This document shows, piece by piece, positions 1 to 7,050 of a stretch of 29,829 nt of DNA. Every line of letters starts with the position of its first letter. The first letter of the stretch is position 1. The DNA comes from Desulfofustis sp. (lineage in GTDB: Bacteria > Desulfobacterota > Desulfobulbia > Desulfobulbales > Desulfocapsaceae). The translations under genes were made by a program, and so were the position numbers. The notes under the pieces are model-generated. The model was given only the letters and a program-made list of their open reading frames with translations. It did no database searches and had not been told where the DNA came from. The DNA is taken from the NCBI GenBank assembly GCA_029287755.1, contig JARFQM010000340.1, positions 1 to 29,829 on the forward strand. Reading direction: 5' to 3'.

Positions 1-30
1 ATTCAATATGGTAATAATTAAATTCCATAT

Positions 31-50
31 AATAGTTGCCCTCAACTATT
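31..50. repeat. Perfect 8-bp inverted repeat (hairpin) in AT-rich tail region
   Basis: AATAGTTG and CAACTATT flank a CCCT loop, giving a perfect 8-bp stem. A third copy of AATAGTTG lies at 67-74. The element sits in the AT-rich stretch downstream of the minus-strand aminopeptidase gene. It could be a weak transcription end for that gene or a protein-binding site, but there is no clean U-tract, so its role is open. Confidence 0.35.
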
Positions 51-130
51 TATAGAAAAAACGAAGAATAGTTGGAAATAGTGGTAAAAACATTGGGTTA
101 ATTCTTGAAAAGAAGTTGTAAAATAAATTC

Positions 131-1240
131 TCAAAGTGGCAGCTTTATTAGGGCTCTGGATATTTTGCTCAGTGTTCTGCAGCCTACTTTCGTGATCAGC
201 ACATCGTCTTCTATCCTCACTCCGTATTTGCCCTTTAAATAAATACCAGGTTCAACCGTAAAGCTCATACCCGGTTTGAGCTCGTCTTTGTTGCCAGCAT
301 GAATGTAGGGTTCTTCATGACACTCCAGGCCGATACCATGACCAGTCCGGTGGTGGAAAAAAGAGCCGTAGCCAGCCGTCTCTATTAAGGATCTGGCAGC
401 GTTGTCCACGGTTCTGCAGGCAGTCCCCGGCCGGGCGGCACTGCGTCCCGCTTCGTTTGCCTTGAGAACGAGTTCATGGATACGACGGGCCTCCTCATCC
501 ACTTCGTCGATTGCAAATGTCCTTGTAAGATCAGCAGTATAGCCCCGCCATGTCGCTCCCCAGTCGATGATCAGCAGGTCGCCTTCCCGGAGTCTGCGGT
601 CTGACGGCTTGGCGTGGGGATTGGCGCCGTTGGGTCCGGTTGAGACTATTGGTGTAAAGGGCAGCGGCTGTTCCGAGCCGTGACGGTAGAGTTCGATGAC
701 CAGTTCCGCCGCCACTTCCTGCTCGGTCTGGCCGGCTCTTAGACGCGGCAGGATGGCCTTGAGGCTGTCTTCGGCAATGGCCACCGCCTTCTGTATGCGG
801 TTGACCTCTTCCTGGTCCTTTATGGCCCTGCACTGAGCAATTGCCTCATCGGCGCCGGCAAAAGAGGTGGTAGCAGAGGATGTCTCCAGGTAGCCGTATT
901 CAAGCAGTCTGAACTGTCGAGGCTCGAAACCTATGTTGAGCCCTTTCAGCCCCGCGCTGCGGCAAGCCATATCGAAGGTCGCCTGCCAGTGGGCGGGATT
1001 GTCGGGGTAGCTGAATGGTTGACAAGCAAAATCCAGTGCTTCCAGTTTGGGCTCTTCCAGCTCAGGCAGCACGATACACGGTTTTTTCCCGGCCACCAGA
1101 AAAAGTACCACCGGCCGCTCCATGAGATGAAAATGCAGGCCGCTGAAATAGGTAAGACTCGGTCCGGCGTTAAGAACCAGGCCGTCAAATCCTCTCTCGG
1201 TGAGGGCTTTAAGCACTTTTTGCTGTCGTTTGTGAGACAT
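131..1240 (-). CDS. Xaa-Pro aminopeptidase, M24 family
   Basis: A cytoplasmic metallopeptidase expected to remove N-terminal residues preceding proline. The 369-residue protein has an N-terminal creatinase-like domain (about 1-135) and a C-terminal pita-bread M24 domain. All five expected dinuclear metal ligands are visible: D226 (IIDWGA), D237 (TADLTR), H301 (GTGHGIG), E330 (TVEPGIY) and E344 (RIEDD). The length fits the bacterial PepQ/YpdF-like group. The start is supported by an AAGGAG ribosome-binding site just upstream of the ATG. It is transcribed alone and diverges from the SLC13 transporter gene. The fold and M24B assignment are secure. The exact substrate (dipeptide versus longer peptide) cannot be read from sequence. 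Confidence 0.93.
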   Translation of the reverse strand: MSHKRQQKVLKALTERGFDGLVLNAGPSLTYFSGLHFHLMERPVVLFLVAGKKPCIVLPELEEPKLEALDFACQPFSYPDNPAHWQATFDMACRSAGLKGLNIGFEPRQFRLLEYGYLETSSATTSFAGADEAIAQCRAIKDQEEVNRIQKAVAIAEDSLKAILPRLRAGQTEQEVAAELVIELYRHGSEQPLPFTPIVSTGPNGANPHAKPSDRRLREGDLLIIDWGATWRGYTADLTRTFAIDEVDEEARRIHELVLKANEAGRSAARPGTACRTVDNAARSLIETAGYGSFFHHRTGHGIGLECHEEPYIHAGNKDELKPGMSFTVEPGIYLKGKYGVRIEDDVLITKVGCRTLSKISRALIKLPL

Positions 1241-1551
1241 TGTTTCACTCCTTGAAACTGAGGGGTCAGCACCATTTTATACCCAGTGATAGAGGCTCCA
1301 ATTCTTCCCCATGCCTCCCTGCTCACCAGGCTGTCTGCCCGGTCCGCCGGGCACGCGCCCGGGCCTTGCCTGGGTGGAATCTTGCAGCTATAACGCTATC
1401 TATAGCACAGTTTGCAGGTTGGACCCTTGGAAAATGGTTTGACCCGTCCCTCGCTCTCTGTAGTTGACTTCAGCGCTGGAGCAGGCTATTAGATTGCAAA
1501 TGGCTCTGATATTTCAATGTATCTGAAGAAGTCCAGGAAAGGGAGGTGGGC
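1241..1551. other. Divergent intergenic region between aminopeptidase and SLC13 transporter
   Basis: This 311-base spacer has no convincing gene. It contains a 6-bp hairpin with a TCCG loop (GCCCGG/CCGGGC, 1337-1352), a small palindrome GCTAT-CT-ATAGC (1395-1406) that could be an operator, and a candidate promoter for the transporter (1464-1492). The short open frames in it have no ribosome-binding site and no recognisable product. Confidence 0.5.
1464..1492 (+). promoter_or_regulatory. Candidate sigma-70 promoter for the SLC13 transporter operon
   Basis: TTGACT (1464-1469) and TATTAG (1487-1492) are separated by 17 bases. They lie about 60 bases before the transporter ATG. The -35 matches consensus in 5 of 6 positions and the -10 in 4 of 6. 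Confidence 0.4.
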
Positions 1552-3402
1552 ATGGAACCCACTGTACTTACCACCGACATGATCATTGTCTTCAGCTTGC
1601 TCGGCCTGGCTATTTTCCTTTTTGTATTTGATCTTCTGCGGGTAGATCTGGTCGGCTTGATGATGATGGTGGTGCTGCCCCTGACCGGTGTCATCGGGCC
1701 CGATGAGGCGATCGCCGGGCTCAGCTCCAATGCAGTGGTGTCGATTATCGCAGTGATGATACTGGGCGCCGGTCTGAACAAGACCGGGGTGATGAACGTG
1801 GTTGCCTCACAGATTGTCAAATTTGCAGGCAGCAGCGAAGCGCGGATCATGGTGATCATCTCGACCACCGTAGCGGTCATCTCAAGTTTCATGCAGAATA
1901 TCGGCGCCGCCGCCCTGTTTCTTCCGGCCACCATGAGAATCGGCCGACAGCTCAATATCCCGGCCAGCAAAATACTCATGCCCATGGGTTTCTGCGCCAT
2001 TACCGGTGGCTGCCTCACTCTGGTCGGTTCCTCGCCGCTGATCATGCTCAACGACCTGATGGAGAGCTGGTGGGTCAATAACCAGGCGGTGGTGAATGGG
2101 GCCGGCTTCGAACCGCTCGGGCTGCTGTCAGTTACCCCGATAGGCATCGCATTGCTGGTGGGAATCCTCTTCTATTTCGCGGTCTTTGGCCGGAAACTGC
2201 TGCCGGCCGATGTCTGCATGATCGATGAAGACTGCATGGATAAGCGCCTCCAGGATATCTACGGGGATGAGGTCGGCAAAGGCTATGAACTGGTAGTGCC
2301 CTCTTACTTTCCGGCTCAAACGCTCGGTGAAATTGAGTTGCGGCCCAAGTACCATGTCACCGTGGTTGGTATCGCCAAGGGCGAAGAGCGGTACACCAAA
2401 AACTTCGCCCCGGGGAAAGATGACGCCATCGAAGCGGGGGACATCCTCTGGGTGATTGGCTCAGACGACAAAGTAGAGACCCTCACCAAGGAACTGGGCT
2501 GGCAGCTCAGACCGGAACCGGAGCTTTTCGCCGACGATAACTCCCTGGACGAGAGCGGCATCATCGAAGGCGTGGTCATCCCCCACTCGAATCTCACCGG
2601 CCATACCCTCGAGGAACTGAAGTTTGGGGAACTCTACAAGGTGAATGCACTGGCACTGGTGCGCGGGGACCAGGTTATCATGGATAATATCAATGTGACC
2701 GAGCTGGTCCAGGGCGACACCCTGCTGCTCCAGGGCAAATGGCAGCGCTTCAATCTGATTGCTGAAAAAAATGACATCGCATTTGTCGAGGAGATTCGCG
2801 GCGAAGAGTTCAAGCCGGAGAGGACCAAATGCGCGCTCTTCTTTCTGTTCATGTCGCTGGCCCTGGTACTCGGATTCCAGGTCAAGCTGTCCATCGCCCT
2901 GCTCAGCGGCGCGCTGGGCATGATCATTACCAGGATTATCTCCGCCGACCGGGCCTACGAGGCGGTCGACTGGCGTACCGTGTTTCTGCTGGCAGGCCTG
3001 ATTCCGCTCGGCACTGCCTTTGAAAACACCGGTGCCGCCGCTTATATTGCCCATAAGGTCCTGAGTTCATTTGCGGAGCTCACCCCTGTGCTCCTGCTTT
3101 TTCTGGTTTCGGTATTGACCGCCTTTTTTTCCCTGGTAGCCTCCAATGTCGGTGCCACGGTCCTGATGGTGCCGCTGGCCATGAACATGGCTGCCCGCCT
3201 GGGGACTGATCCGGTGCTGGCGGCGCTGGTGGTTGCCGTCTCGGCCTCCAATACCTTCATTCTGCCTACCCATCAGGTCAACGCCCTGATCATGAGGCCA
3301 GGTGGTTACCGCCCCAAAGATTACATGAAGGCCGGCGTCGGCGCCTCGGTACTCTACACGGTCATTCTCCTGGTCATGCTGGTACTTTTCTACGGTGTCT
3401 GA
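1552..3402 (+). CDS. SLC13/DASS-type anion transporter with two RCK_C (TrkA-C) domains
   Basis: An inner-membrane permease of the citrate/sulfate/dicarboxylate (SLC13, ArsB/NhaD-like) superfamily. The 616-residue product has N-terminal membrane helices (about 7-210), a cytosolic insert holding two RCK_C modules (about 240-310 and 325-395), and a second membrane half from about 430 to the end. The second half carries the family-like stretches SNVGATVLMVPLA and SASNTFILPTHQVNALI. A GTG six bases upstream (1546) is in frame, but I chose the ATG at 1552 because a GGGAGG ribosome-binding site sits at the right distance from it and overlaps the GTG. Bacterial relatives with paired RCK_C domains are often annotated as sulfate or citrate permeases. 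The substrate here is not determinable. The stop overlaps the start of the next gene by one base. Confidence 0.88.
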   Translation: MEPTVLTTDMIIVFSLLGLAIFLFVFDLLRVDLVGLMMMVVLPLTGVIGPDEAIAGLSSNAVVSIIAVMILGAGLNKTGVMNVVASQIVKFAGSSEARIMVIISTTVAVISSFMQNIGAAALFLPATMRIGRQLNIPASKILMPMGFCAITGGCLTLVGSSPLIMLNDLMESWWVNNQAVVNGAGFEPLGLLSVTPIGIALLVGILFYFAVFGRKLLPADVCMIDEDCMDKRLQDIYGDEVGKGYELVVPSYFPAQTLGEIELRPKYHVTVVGIAKGEERYTKNFAPGKDDAIEAGDILWVIGSDDKVETLTKELGWQLRPEPELFADDNSLDESGIIEGVVIPHSNLTGHTLEELKFGELYKVNALALVRGDQVIMDNINVTELVQGDTLLLQGKWQRFNLIAEKNDIAFVEEIRGEEFKPERTKCALFFLFMSLALVLGFQVKLSIALLSGALGMIITRIISADRAYEAVDWRTVFLLAGLIPLGTAFENTGAAAYIAHKVLSSFAELTPVLLLFLVSVLTAFFSLVASNVGATVLMVPLAMNMAARLGTDPVLAALVVAVSASNTFILPTHQVNALIMRPGGYRPKDYMKAGVGASVLYTVILLVMLVLFYGV

Positions 3403-3671
3403 TGGTAGTGATCCGCATAGCGGCGCCTCCGGGCCCTCTTGGCGACCAAATCAGGCGGCGCATTGCCCGCCTGCAAGAAGACCACGGCATTGACTGTACT
3501 GTGGAGCTGGTCAGCGATTTTGAGGCGATTGTTAATCTGGGGGTCTATGCCGTTCCCGGTCTTCTTGTCGACGGAGAGCTGAAGAGCGTTGGCCGGGTCC
3601 CTGAAATCCATGAACTGCTTGACTGGCTTGGCTTCGACAGCCCACAACTGCCCTCAGGTCTTGCTCAATAA
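3402..3671 (+). CDS. Small thioredoxin-fold (Thioredoxin_3-like) protein lacking CxxC
   Basis: An 89-residue cytosolic protein resembling the small redox-active-disulfide/Thioredoxin_3 family. Family-like features are the beta-alpha-beta start, the cis-proline loop YAVPGLLVDGEL with P52, and the closing GRVP. In that family a CxxC follows the first strand. Here the position reads AAPPGPLGD and the only cysteine is C32, so a thiol-disulfide exchange role is unlikely. The start is tightly coupled to the transporter by a TGATG overlap, which implies co-translation and perhaps a regulatory or scaffold role at the transporter's cytosolic RCK_C region. That role is inference. The family assignment rests on pattern similarity only. 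Confidence 0.7.
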   Translation: MVVIRIAAPPGPLGDQIRRRIARLQEDHGIDCTVELVSDFEAIVNLGVYAVPGLLVDGELKSVGRVPEIHELLDWLGFDSPQLPSGLAQ

Positions 3672-3678
3672 GAGCGCC

Positions 3679-3684
3679 TATAAT
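3679..3684 (+). promoter_or_regulatory. Candidate -10 element for the moaA operon
   Basis: A perfect TATAAT lies just past the end of the thioredoxin-fold gene. It would start a transcript with a leader of about 170 bases covering the structured RNA at 3737-3835. No good -35 is visible at 16-18 bases upstream, so the promoter may be activator-dependent or spurious. Confidence 0.35.
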
Positions 3685-3736
3685 TAAACCGTTGTCTTTT
3701 TTATCACTCCGCTCTATATCTATTGAAGAAAATAGA

Positions 3737-3835
3737 CTCCGAGCCGAAAGTCCTACGTTTCCTCTGAGCAGGCTGAGCACAATGAAAGGAAATATGGTCT
3801 GGGGCCGATAGGGTTGTCCTGGAAACGGCGCAGCC
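3737..3835 (+). ncRNA. Candidate Moco-type riboswitch/structured leader of moaA
   Basis: The moaA leader folds by inspection into nested helices. An outer stem pairs CTCCGAGCC (3737-3745) with GGTCTGGGG (3796-3804), 8 of 9 pairs including wobbles. An inner stem pairs ACGTTTCCT (3755-3763) with AGGAAATAT (3787-3795). A separate hairpin pairs GGTTGT (3812-3817) with GCAGCC (3830-3835) shortly before the moaA ribosome-binding site. Position and a purine-rich conserved-looking core fit the Moco RNA motif known upstream of moaA genes. I could not compare it with the covariance model. Confidence 0.55.
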
Positions 3836-3859
3836 TTCCGTACTTGAAAAGGAGTGTCC

Positions 3860-4888
3860 ATGTCCGCACCCTCAAAAGATATTCTCACCACCGGCGCCGG
3901 TATCGAACAGACGCAGTTGATCGACAACCACGGCAGGGTAATTACCTATCTGCGGCTGGCCATCACCGATCGCTGCAACCTGCGCTGCTCCTACTGCATG
4001 CCCGAGCAGGGCGTTGAGCCGGTTGCCCACGGCGAAACCCTGAGCTATGAAGAGCTTGAGCGGTTGGCGAGGCTCTTCCTGGAAATGGGTATCACTAAGA
4101 TCCGGATCACCGGGGGAGAACCGTTCGTCAGGCGCGGCTGCATGGATTTTCTCGAACGCCTCAAGTACGATCTCGGGGTCAAACAACTCGTCGTCACCAC
4201 CAACGGGGTCGAAACCGCCCGCCACCTGAAACGATTGCAGGCCCTGCCGATCTCGGGAATTAACCTGAGTCTGGACACGCTGGACCGGGAGCGCTTCAAG
4301 ACGATCACCAGACGCGACCGCCTTGCCGATGTACTGGATACTCTCTACGGGGCTTTGGAACTTGGCATCAAGGTCAAAGTGAATTCGGTGGTGTCGGAAG
4401 AAACCAGTGATGCGGAAATTCTCCAACTTGGTCAACTGGCAGAGGACAACAGGCTCAGCCTGCGGTTCATCGAGAAGATGCCGTTTTCCGGCGAAAAAAT
4501 GGTAGAAGCCAGGGTCGATCTCGGTCTGGCCGAGCGGCTGGCAAAGCTCTTTCCCGGCCTGGTAGAGCGCCAGGTTGACAATGGCTCCACCGCAAAGGAG
4601 TTCGGGGTAAAGGGTTACCGCGGCAGCCTGGGCATAATCGAGGGCAGTTCGAGAAAGTTCTGCTCAACCTGCAACCGGGTGCGGATCACTCCGCAGGGAA
4701 TGCTGAAAGTGTGCCTCTACGATAACGGAGTGCTTGATCTCAAAGAATTGATCCGCGGTGGAATAACCGATGCAGGACTTCTGGGGAGCATCAGAGAGTG
4801 CTTGAATAAACGTTTTGCCGACGGTCACCAGACCGAATCCGCCAACGGCAGAGCTGAGCAGCCTTCAATGGCATCTATCGGCGGCTGA
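3860..4888 (+). CDS. moaA: GTP 3',8-cyclase MoaA (molybdenum cofactor biosynthesis)
   Basis: A radical-SAM enzyme that converts GTP to 3',8-cyclo-GTP, the first step of molybdopterin synthesis. The 342-residue protein has the N-terminal SAM cluster motif C39-x3-C43-x2-C46 (DRCNLRCSYC), the GGEP motif, and the C-terminal GTP-side cluster C-x2-C-x13-C (FCSTCNRVR...KVC). It ends in the Gly-Gly tail (ASIGG) required for activity in characterised MoaA proteins. A GTG six bases upstream (3854) is in frame, but AAAAGGAG at 3847-3854 is correctly spaced for the ATG at 3860. It forms a pair with the MOSC gene, 15 bases downstream, behind a structured leader that could sense Moco. Confidence 0.96.
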   Translation: MSAPSKDILTTGAGIEQTQLIDNHGRVITYLRLAITDRCNLRCSYCMPEQGVEPVAHGETLSYEELERLARLFLEMGITKIRITGGEPFVRRGCMDFLERLKYDLGVKQLVVTTNGVETARHLKRLQALPISGINLSLDTLDRERFKTITRRDRLADVLDTLYGALELGIKVKVNSVVSEETSDAEILQLGQLAEDNRLSLRFIEKMPFSGEKMVEARVDLGLAERLAKLFPGLVERQVDNGSTAKEFGVKGYRGSLGIIEGSSRKFCSTCNRVRITPQGMLKVCLYDNGVLDLKELIRGGITDAGLLGSIRECLNKRFADGHQTESANGRAEQPSMASIGG

Positions 4889-4903
4889 AGGACTGAGACG
4901 ACC

Positions 4904-5338
4904 ATGGCAACAGTTGAAGCAGTATGTACCAGCGCAAAGAAAGGCGTGGTAAAAAAAGAGCAGGAACGAGTGACATTGAAAGCCGACTGGGGTATCGAGG
5001 GAGACGCTCATGCAGGGGACTGGCATCGGCAGGTTTCGCTGCTGGCCGCAGAGTCCATAGCACTTGTGCGCGAGGTACTGCCAACCCTGGAAAAAGGGGC
5101 CTTTGCCGAGAATATAATCACCCGCGGTGTGGACCTGGAATCGCTGGGTATAGGCAGGAGACTGCGGATTGGCGAAAGCGTCGTTCTGGAGATCACCCAG
5201 ATAGGTAAAGAATGCCATAACAGCGGCTGCGCCATAAAAAAGGCGACCGGGGACTGTATCATGCCCCGGGAAGGTCTCTTTGCCAAAGTGATCGCTGGGG
5301 GAAGCATCGGCCCCGGTGATGAGATTGCCAAACTCTGA
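4904..5338 (+). CDS. Stand-alone MOSC-domain protein
   Basis: A 144-residue single-domain MOSC protein (Moco sulfurase C-terminal fold). MOSC domains bind molybdenum cofactor or transfer sulfur through a conserved cysteine. The family pattern is clear: GDAHAGDWHRQVSLL with H36 and H41, a GAFAENI block, and the cysteine-rich KECHNSGCAIKK with C104, C109 and C118. The placement directly after moaA supports a Moco maturation or insertion role. Short bacterial MOSC proteins of this kind are common beside moa/mog genes. The precise substrate is not established. The gene converges on the HD-GYP gene with only 29 bases between stops. Confidence 0.9.
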   Translation: MATVEAVCTSAKKGVVKKEQERVTLKADWGIEGDAHAGDWHRQVSLLAAESIALVREVLPTLEKGAFAENIITRGVDLESLGIGRRLRIGESVVLEITQIGKECHNSGCAIKKATGDCIMPREGLFAKVIAGGSIGPGDEIAKL

Positions 5339-5367
5339 GCGAGGCTGGAAAAAAGAGACAGTTTTTC

Positions 5368-6648
5368 TCAGAGCTTCAGGTACTTTTTCAGGACTCCCCG
5401 CACCTCTTTCTCCAGTGCCTTGCCTTCCAGCTTACTGACGATGCCATGGAGCTGCGGCGCCATTTCGATAAACGGAGCCAACAGTACCGGGTCGAAGTGA
5501 GAACCGGAATCCTGTTCAAGGATCGCCAGCGCTCTCTCCAACTCCTGAGGTTGCCGGTACGGGCGCTGGGTGGTGATGGCATCGAAGGCATCGACGATGG
5601 CAAAGATCCGTGCTTCCAGCGGAATTTTATCGTGGCTGAGGCCGGCCGGATAGCCGCTCCCGTCATATTTTTCATGGTGGCAACGCACCACATGCAGACC
5701 ATCTTTGAGCCAACGGTAACGCTTGATCTGGGCGACGCCGTTTTTCACATGGTCCCGTACCAGGGAGAGTTCTTTCTTATCCAGGGGCCCCTGTTTCAAA
5801 AGCAGTGAGACATCTATATCCAGCATCCCGATATCGTGCAGCAAGACGCCCTGAACGAAGCTCCTGATCTTGTCCCGGGAAAGCTTGTGTCGCTCGGCCA
5901 GCCTGATCCCATAGATCAGTACCCGCTGGCTGTGGTCGGCGACGCCGACATCGCTCTTAGCCAGGGCAGTGCCCAGCCGGGTGAGGAGAAAATTGTTGGC
6001 CAGGTTGAGATCCGAGCTGCTCCTGATCAACCTGTTGTGAAAGAAGATCAGCCCAGGGTACATCAGCAGGCCGCAGAGTATCACCGCGCCGGCACCGATA
6101 AGACAGGACCACAGAAACCTCCAGCCGATTGCCCTGGTATCTTCCAGCGAGCTCCGATAGAGCGCCTGCAGGTGGCCGAGGATGTCGTCGTCCTGCAGGC
6201 CCCTGACCGGCAGCACGGTTTTCAGGTAAATTCTTTTATCGGCAAACAGCCAGGAGCCGGTCGGTTCTCCGCCGGGATCCAGGTGCGCGGACCTGCCCTC
6301 GAAGCGCTGCTCCACGAGCTCCGCGTTGGCTCGGGACTTCTCAAAAAAAACCGTTCCGTCAGGAGAGGACAAACGAACGTCGATAAATGAGGTATGAGCG
6401 ATTGAGTCGTAAAATTCAGGCGTCGCGGCTACCTTTTCACCAGCGGAGTGGTTATTATGCTGCTCTAAGAAAAGGGGAACGAAAAGGGTGGCTTCCTTGG
6501 CGGCGTAGTGGATCAGGACCTGTTCCAGTCGTCGGTATTCGAGATAGCAGGTAGCGGAGACCACCAGCAGCATGGTGAGCAGACAGACTGCTGTGAGCCG
6601 CTTGATGAGAAGGGCGTGGATCTCTTTTTTCAATGCCGGGAATTTCAT
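5368..6648 (-). CDS. Membrane-anchored HD-GYP phosphodiesterase with periplasmic sensor
   Basis: A 426-residue inner-membrane protein likely to hydrolyse cyclic di-GMP. It has TM1 (about 16-36), a periplasmic sensor-like region (about 38-175), TM2 (about 178-203) and a C-terminal HD-GYP domain (about 225-400). Visible residues are H239, H271-D272, H324-H325 and the signature D329-GSGYP. Later motifs are VDAFDAITTQRPYR and SHFDP. The usual HDIGK motif reads HDIGM, so the conserved lysine is missing, which may alter catalysis or make this a binding/sensor variant. The periplasmic part was not matched to a named domain. It is monocistronic as far as can be seen, and an inverted repeat lies 47 bases upstream. 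Confidence 0.92.
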   Translation of the reverse strand: MKFPALKKEIHALLIKRLTAVCLLTMLLVVSATCYLEYRRLEQVLIHYAAKEATLFVPLFLEQHNNHSAGEKVAATPEFYDSIAHTSFIDVRLSSPDGTVFFEKSRANAELVEQRFEGRSAHLDPGGEPTGSWLFADKRIYLKTVLPVRGLQDDDILGHLQALYRSSLEDTRAIGWRFLWSCLIGAGAVILCGLLMYPGLIFFHNRLIRSSSDLNLANNFLLTRLGTALAKSDVGVADHSQRVLIYGIRLAERHKLSRDKIRSFVQGVLLHDIGMLDIDVSLLLKQGPLDKKELSLVRDHVKNGVAQIKRYRWLKDGLHVVRCHHEKYDGSGYPAGLSHDKIPLEARIFAIVDAFDAITTQRPYRQPQELERALAILEQDSGSHFDPVLLAPFIEMAPQLHGIVSKLEGKALEKEVRGVLKKYLKL

Positions 6649-6694
6649 AGAAAACCTTGTTTCAGCGTGGCCAAGAAGATTGCCGCCACTCTAC

Positions 6695-6718
6695 CATTGT
6701 CGGGGGTAAATGACAATG
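6695..6718. promoter_or_regulatory. Inverted repeat, candidate operator of the HD-GYP gene
   Basis: CATTGTC (6695-6701) and GACAATG (6712-6718) form a perfect 7-bp inverted repeat with a 10-base spacer, 47 bases before the HD-GYP start. A weak minus-strand promoter-like pair (TTGTCA, TAGAGT) overlaps it. A regulator-binding site is plausible but the binding protein is unknown. Confidence 0.35.
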
Positions 6719-6867
6719 TACCTTGGTCTGCAAGGTCCTAAAAAGAATTGATATAGATCGGAAAATGGGAGTGTAGGGCTGCTGCGCTTACCTGACTCAC
6801 CAAACGACCTGCTTGGGAGCCCAAATTCCTTGTGGTGCCTGGGGATCGGTGTGCTTGACTTCGTGCA

Positions 6868-6947
6868 GGTGAGCCTAATGAAGCCGGACGGCAATAGGGG
6901 GTTCATATGACCGGTGAAAAGGGGGAAGGAATTGCCGCCCGGCCACC
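6868..6947. repeat. Long imperfect stem-loop (structured intergenic element)
   Basis: GCCGG-A-CGGCAAT (6883-6895) pairs with ATTGCCG-C-CCGGC (6931-6943), a 13-position arm with a single mismatch. An outer GGTG/CACC pair (6868-6871, 6944-6947) is separated by an internal loop. The apical region contains a further small hairpin TTCA...TGAA. There is no U-tract, so it is not a simple terminator. It could be a repeat-family element, a small RNA or the relic of a mobile intron. I cannot name it. Confidence 0.45.
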
Positions 6948-7050
6948 TCAAATAGGATAACCTGAATATACAGCCTGAAAATTTATAATCTTTGCATTTG
7001 GCGGCTAATATTTTGCATTCTACGACAAAAAAGAAGGGAGGGCGAACGAG

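Larger units (their letters stand above)
6649..7050. other. 402-base intergenic region with inverted repeats
   Basis: The spacer separates the divergent HD-GYP and AraC genes. It holds a 7-bp inverted repeat near the HD-GYP start (6695-6718) and a strongly structured block (about 6800-6947). A minus-strand open frame (6691-6951) has no ribosome-binding site or family features and I treat it as spurious. The last 100 bases are AT-rich and are the likely promoter zone of the AraC gene. Confidence 0.5.

Noticed and set aside
1240..1467. 75-codon plus-strand frame in the aminopeptidase/transporter spacer
   Set aside because: It has no ribosome-binding site, contains hairpins and shows no protein features.
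5339..5367. A-rich/T-rich weak inverted repeat between the MOSC and HD-GYP stops
   Set aside because: The stem is almost all A-T with no GC core. It is too weak to call a terminator.
6691..6951. 86-codon minus-strand open frame in the HD-GYP/AraC spacer
   Set aside because: It has no ribosome-binding site and no recognised motif. It runs across inverted repeats that explain the sequence better than a coding region.
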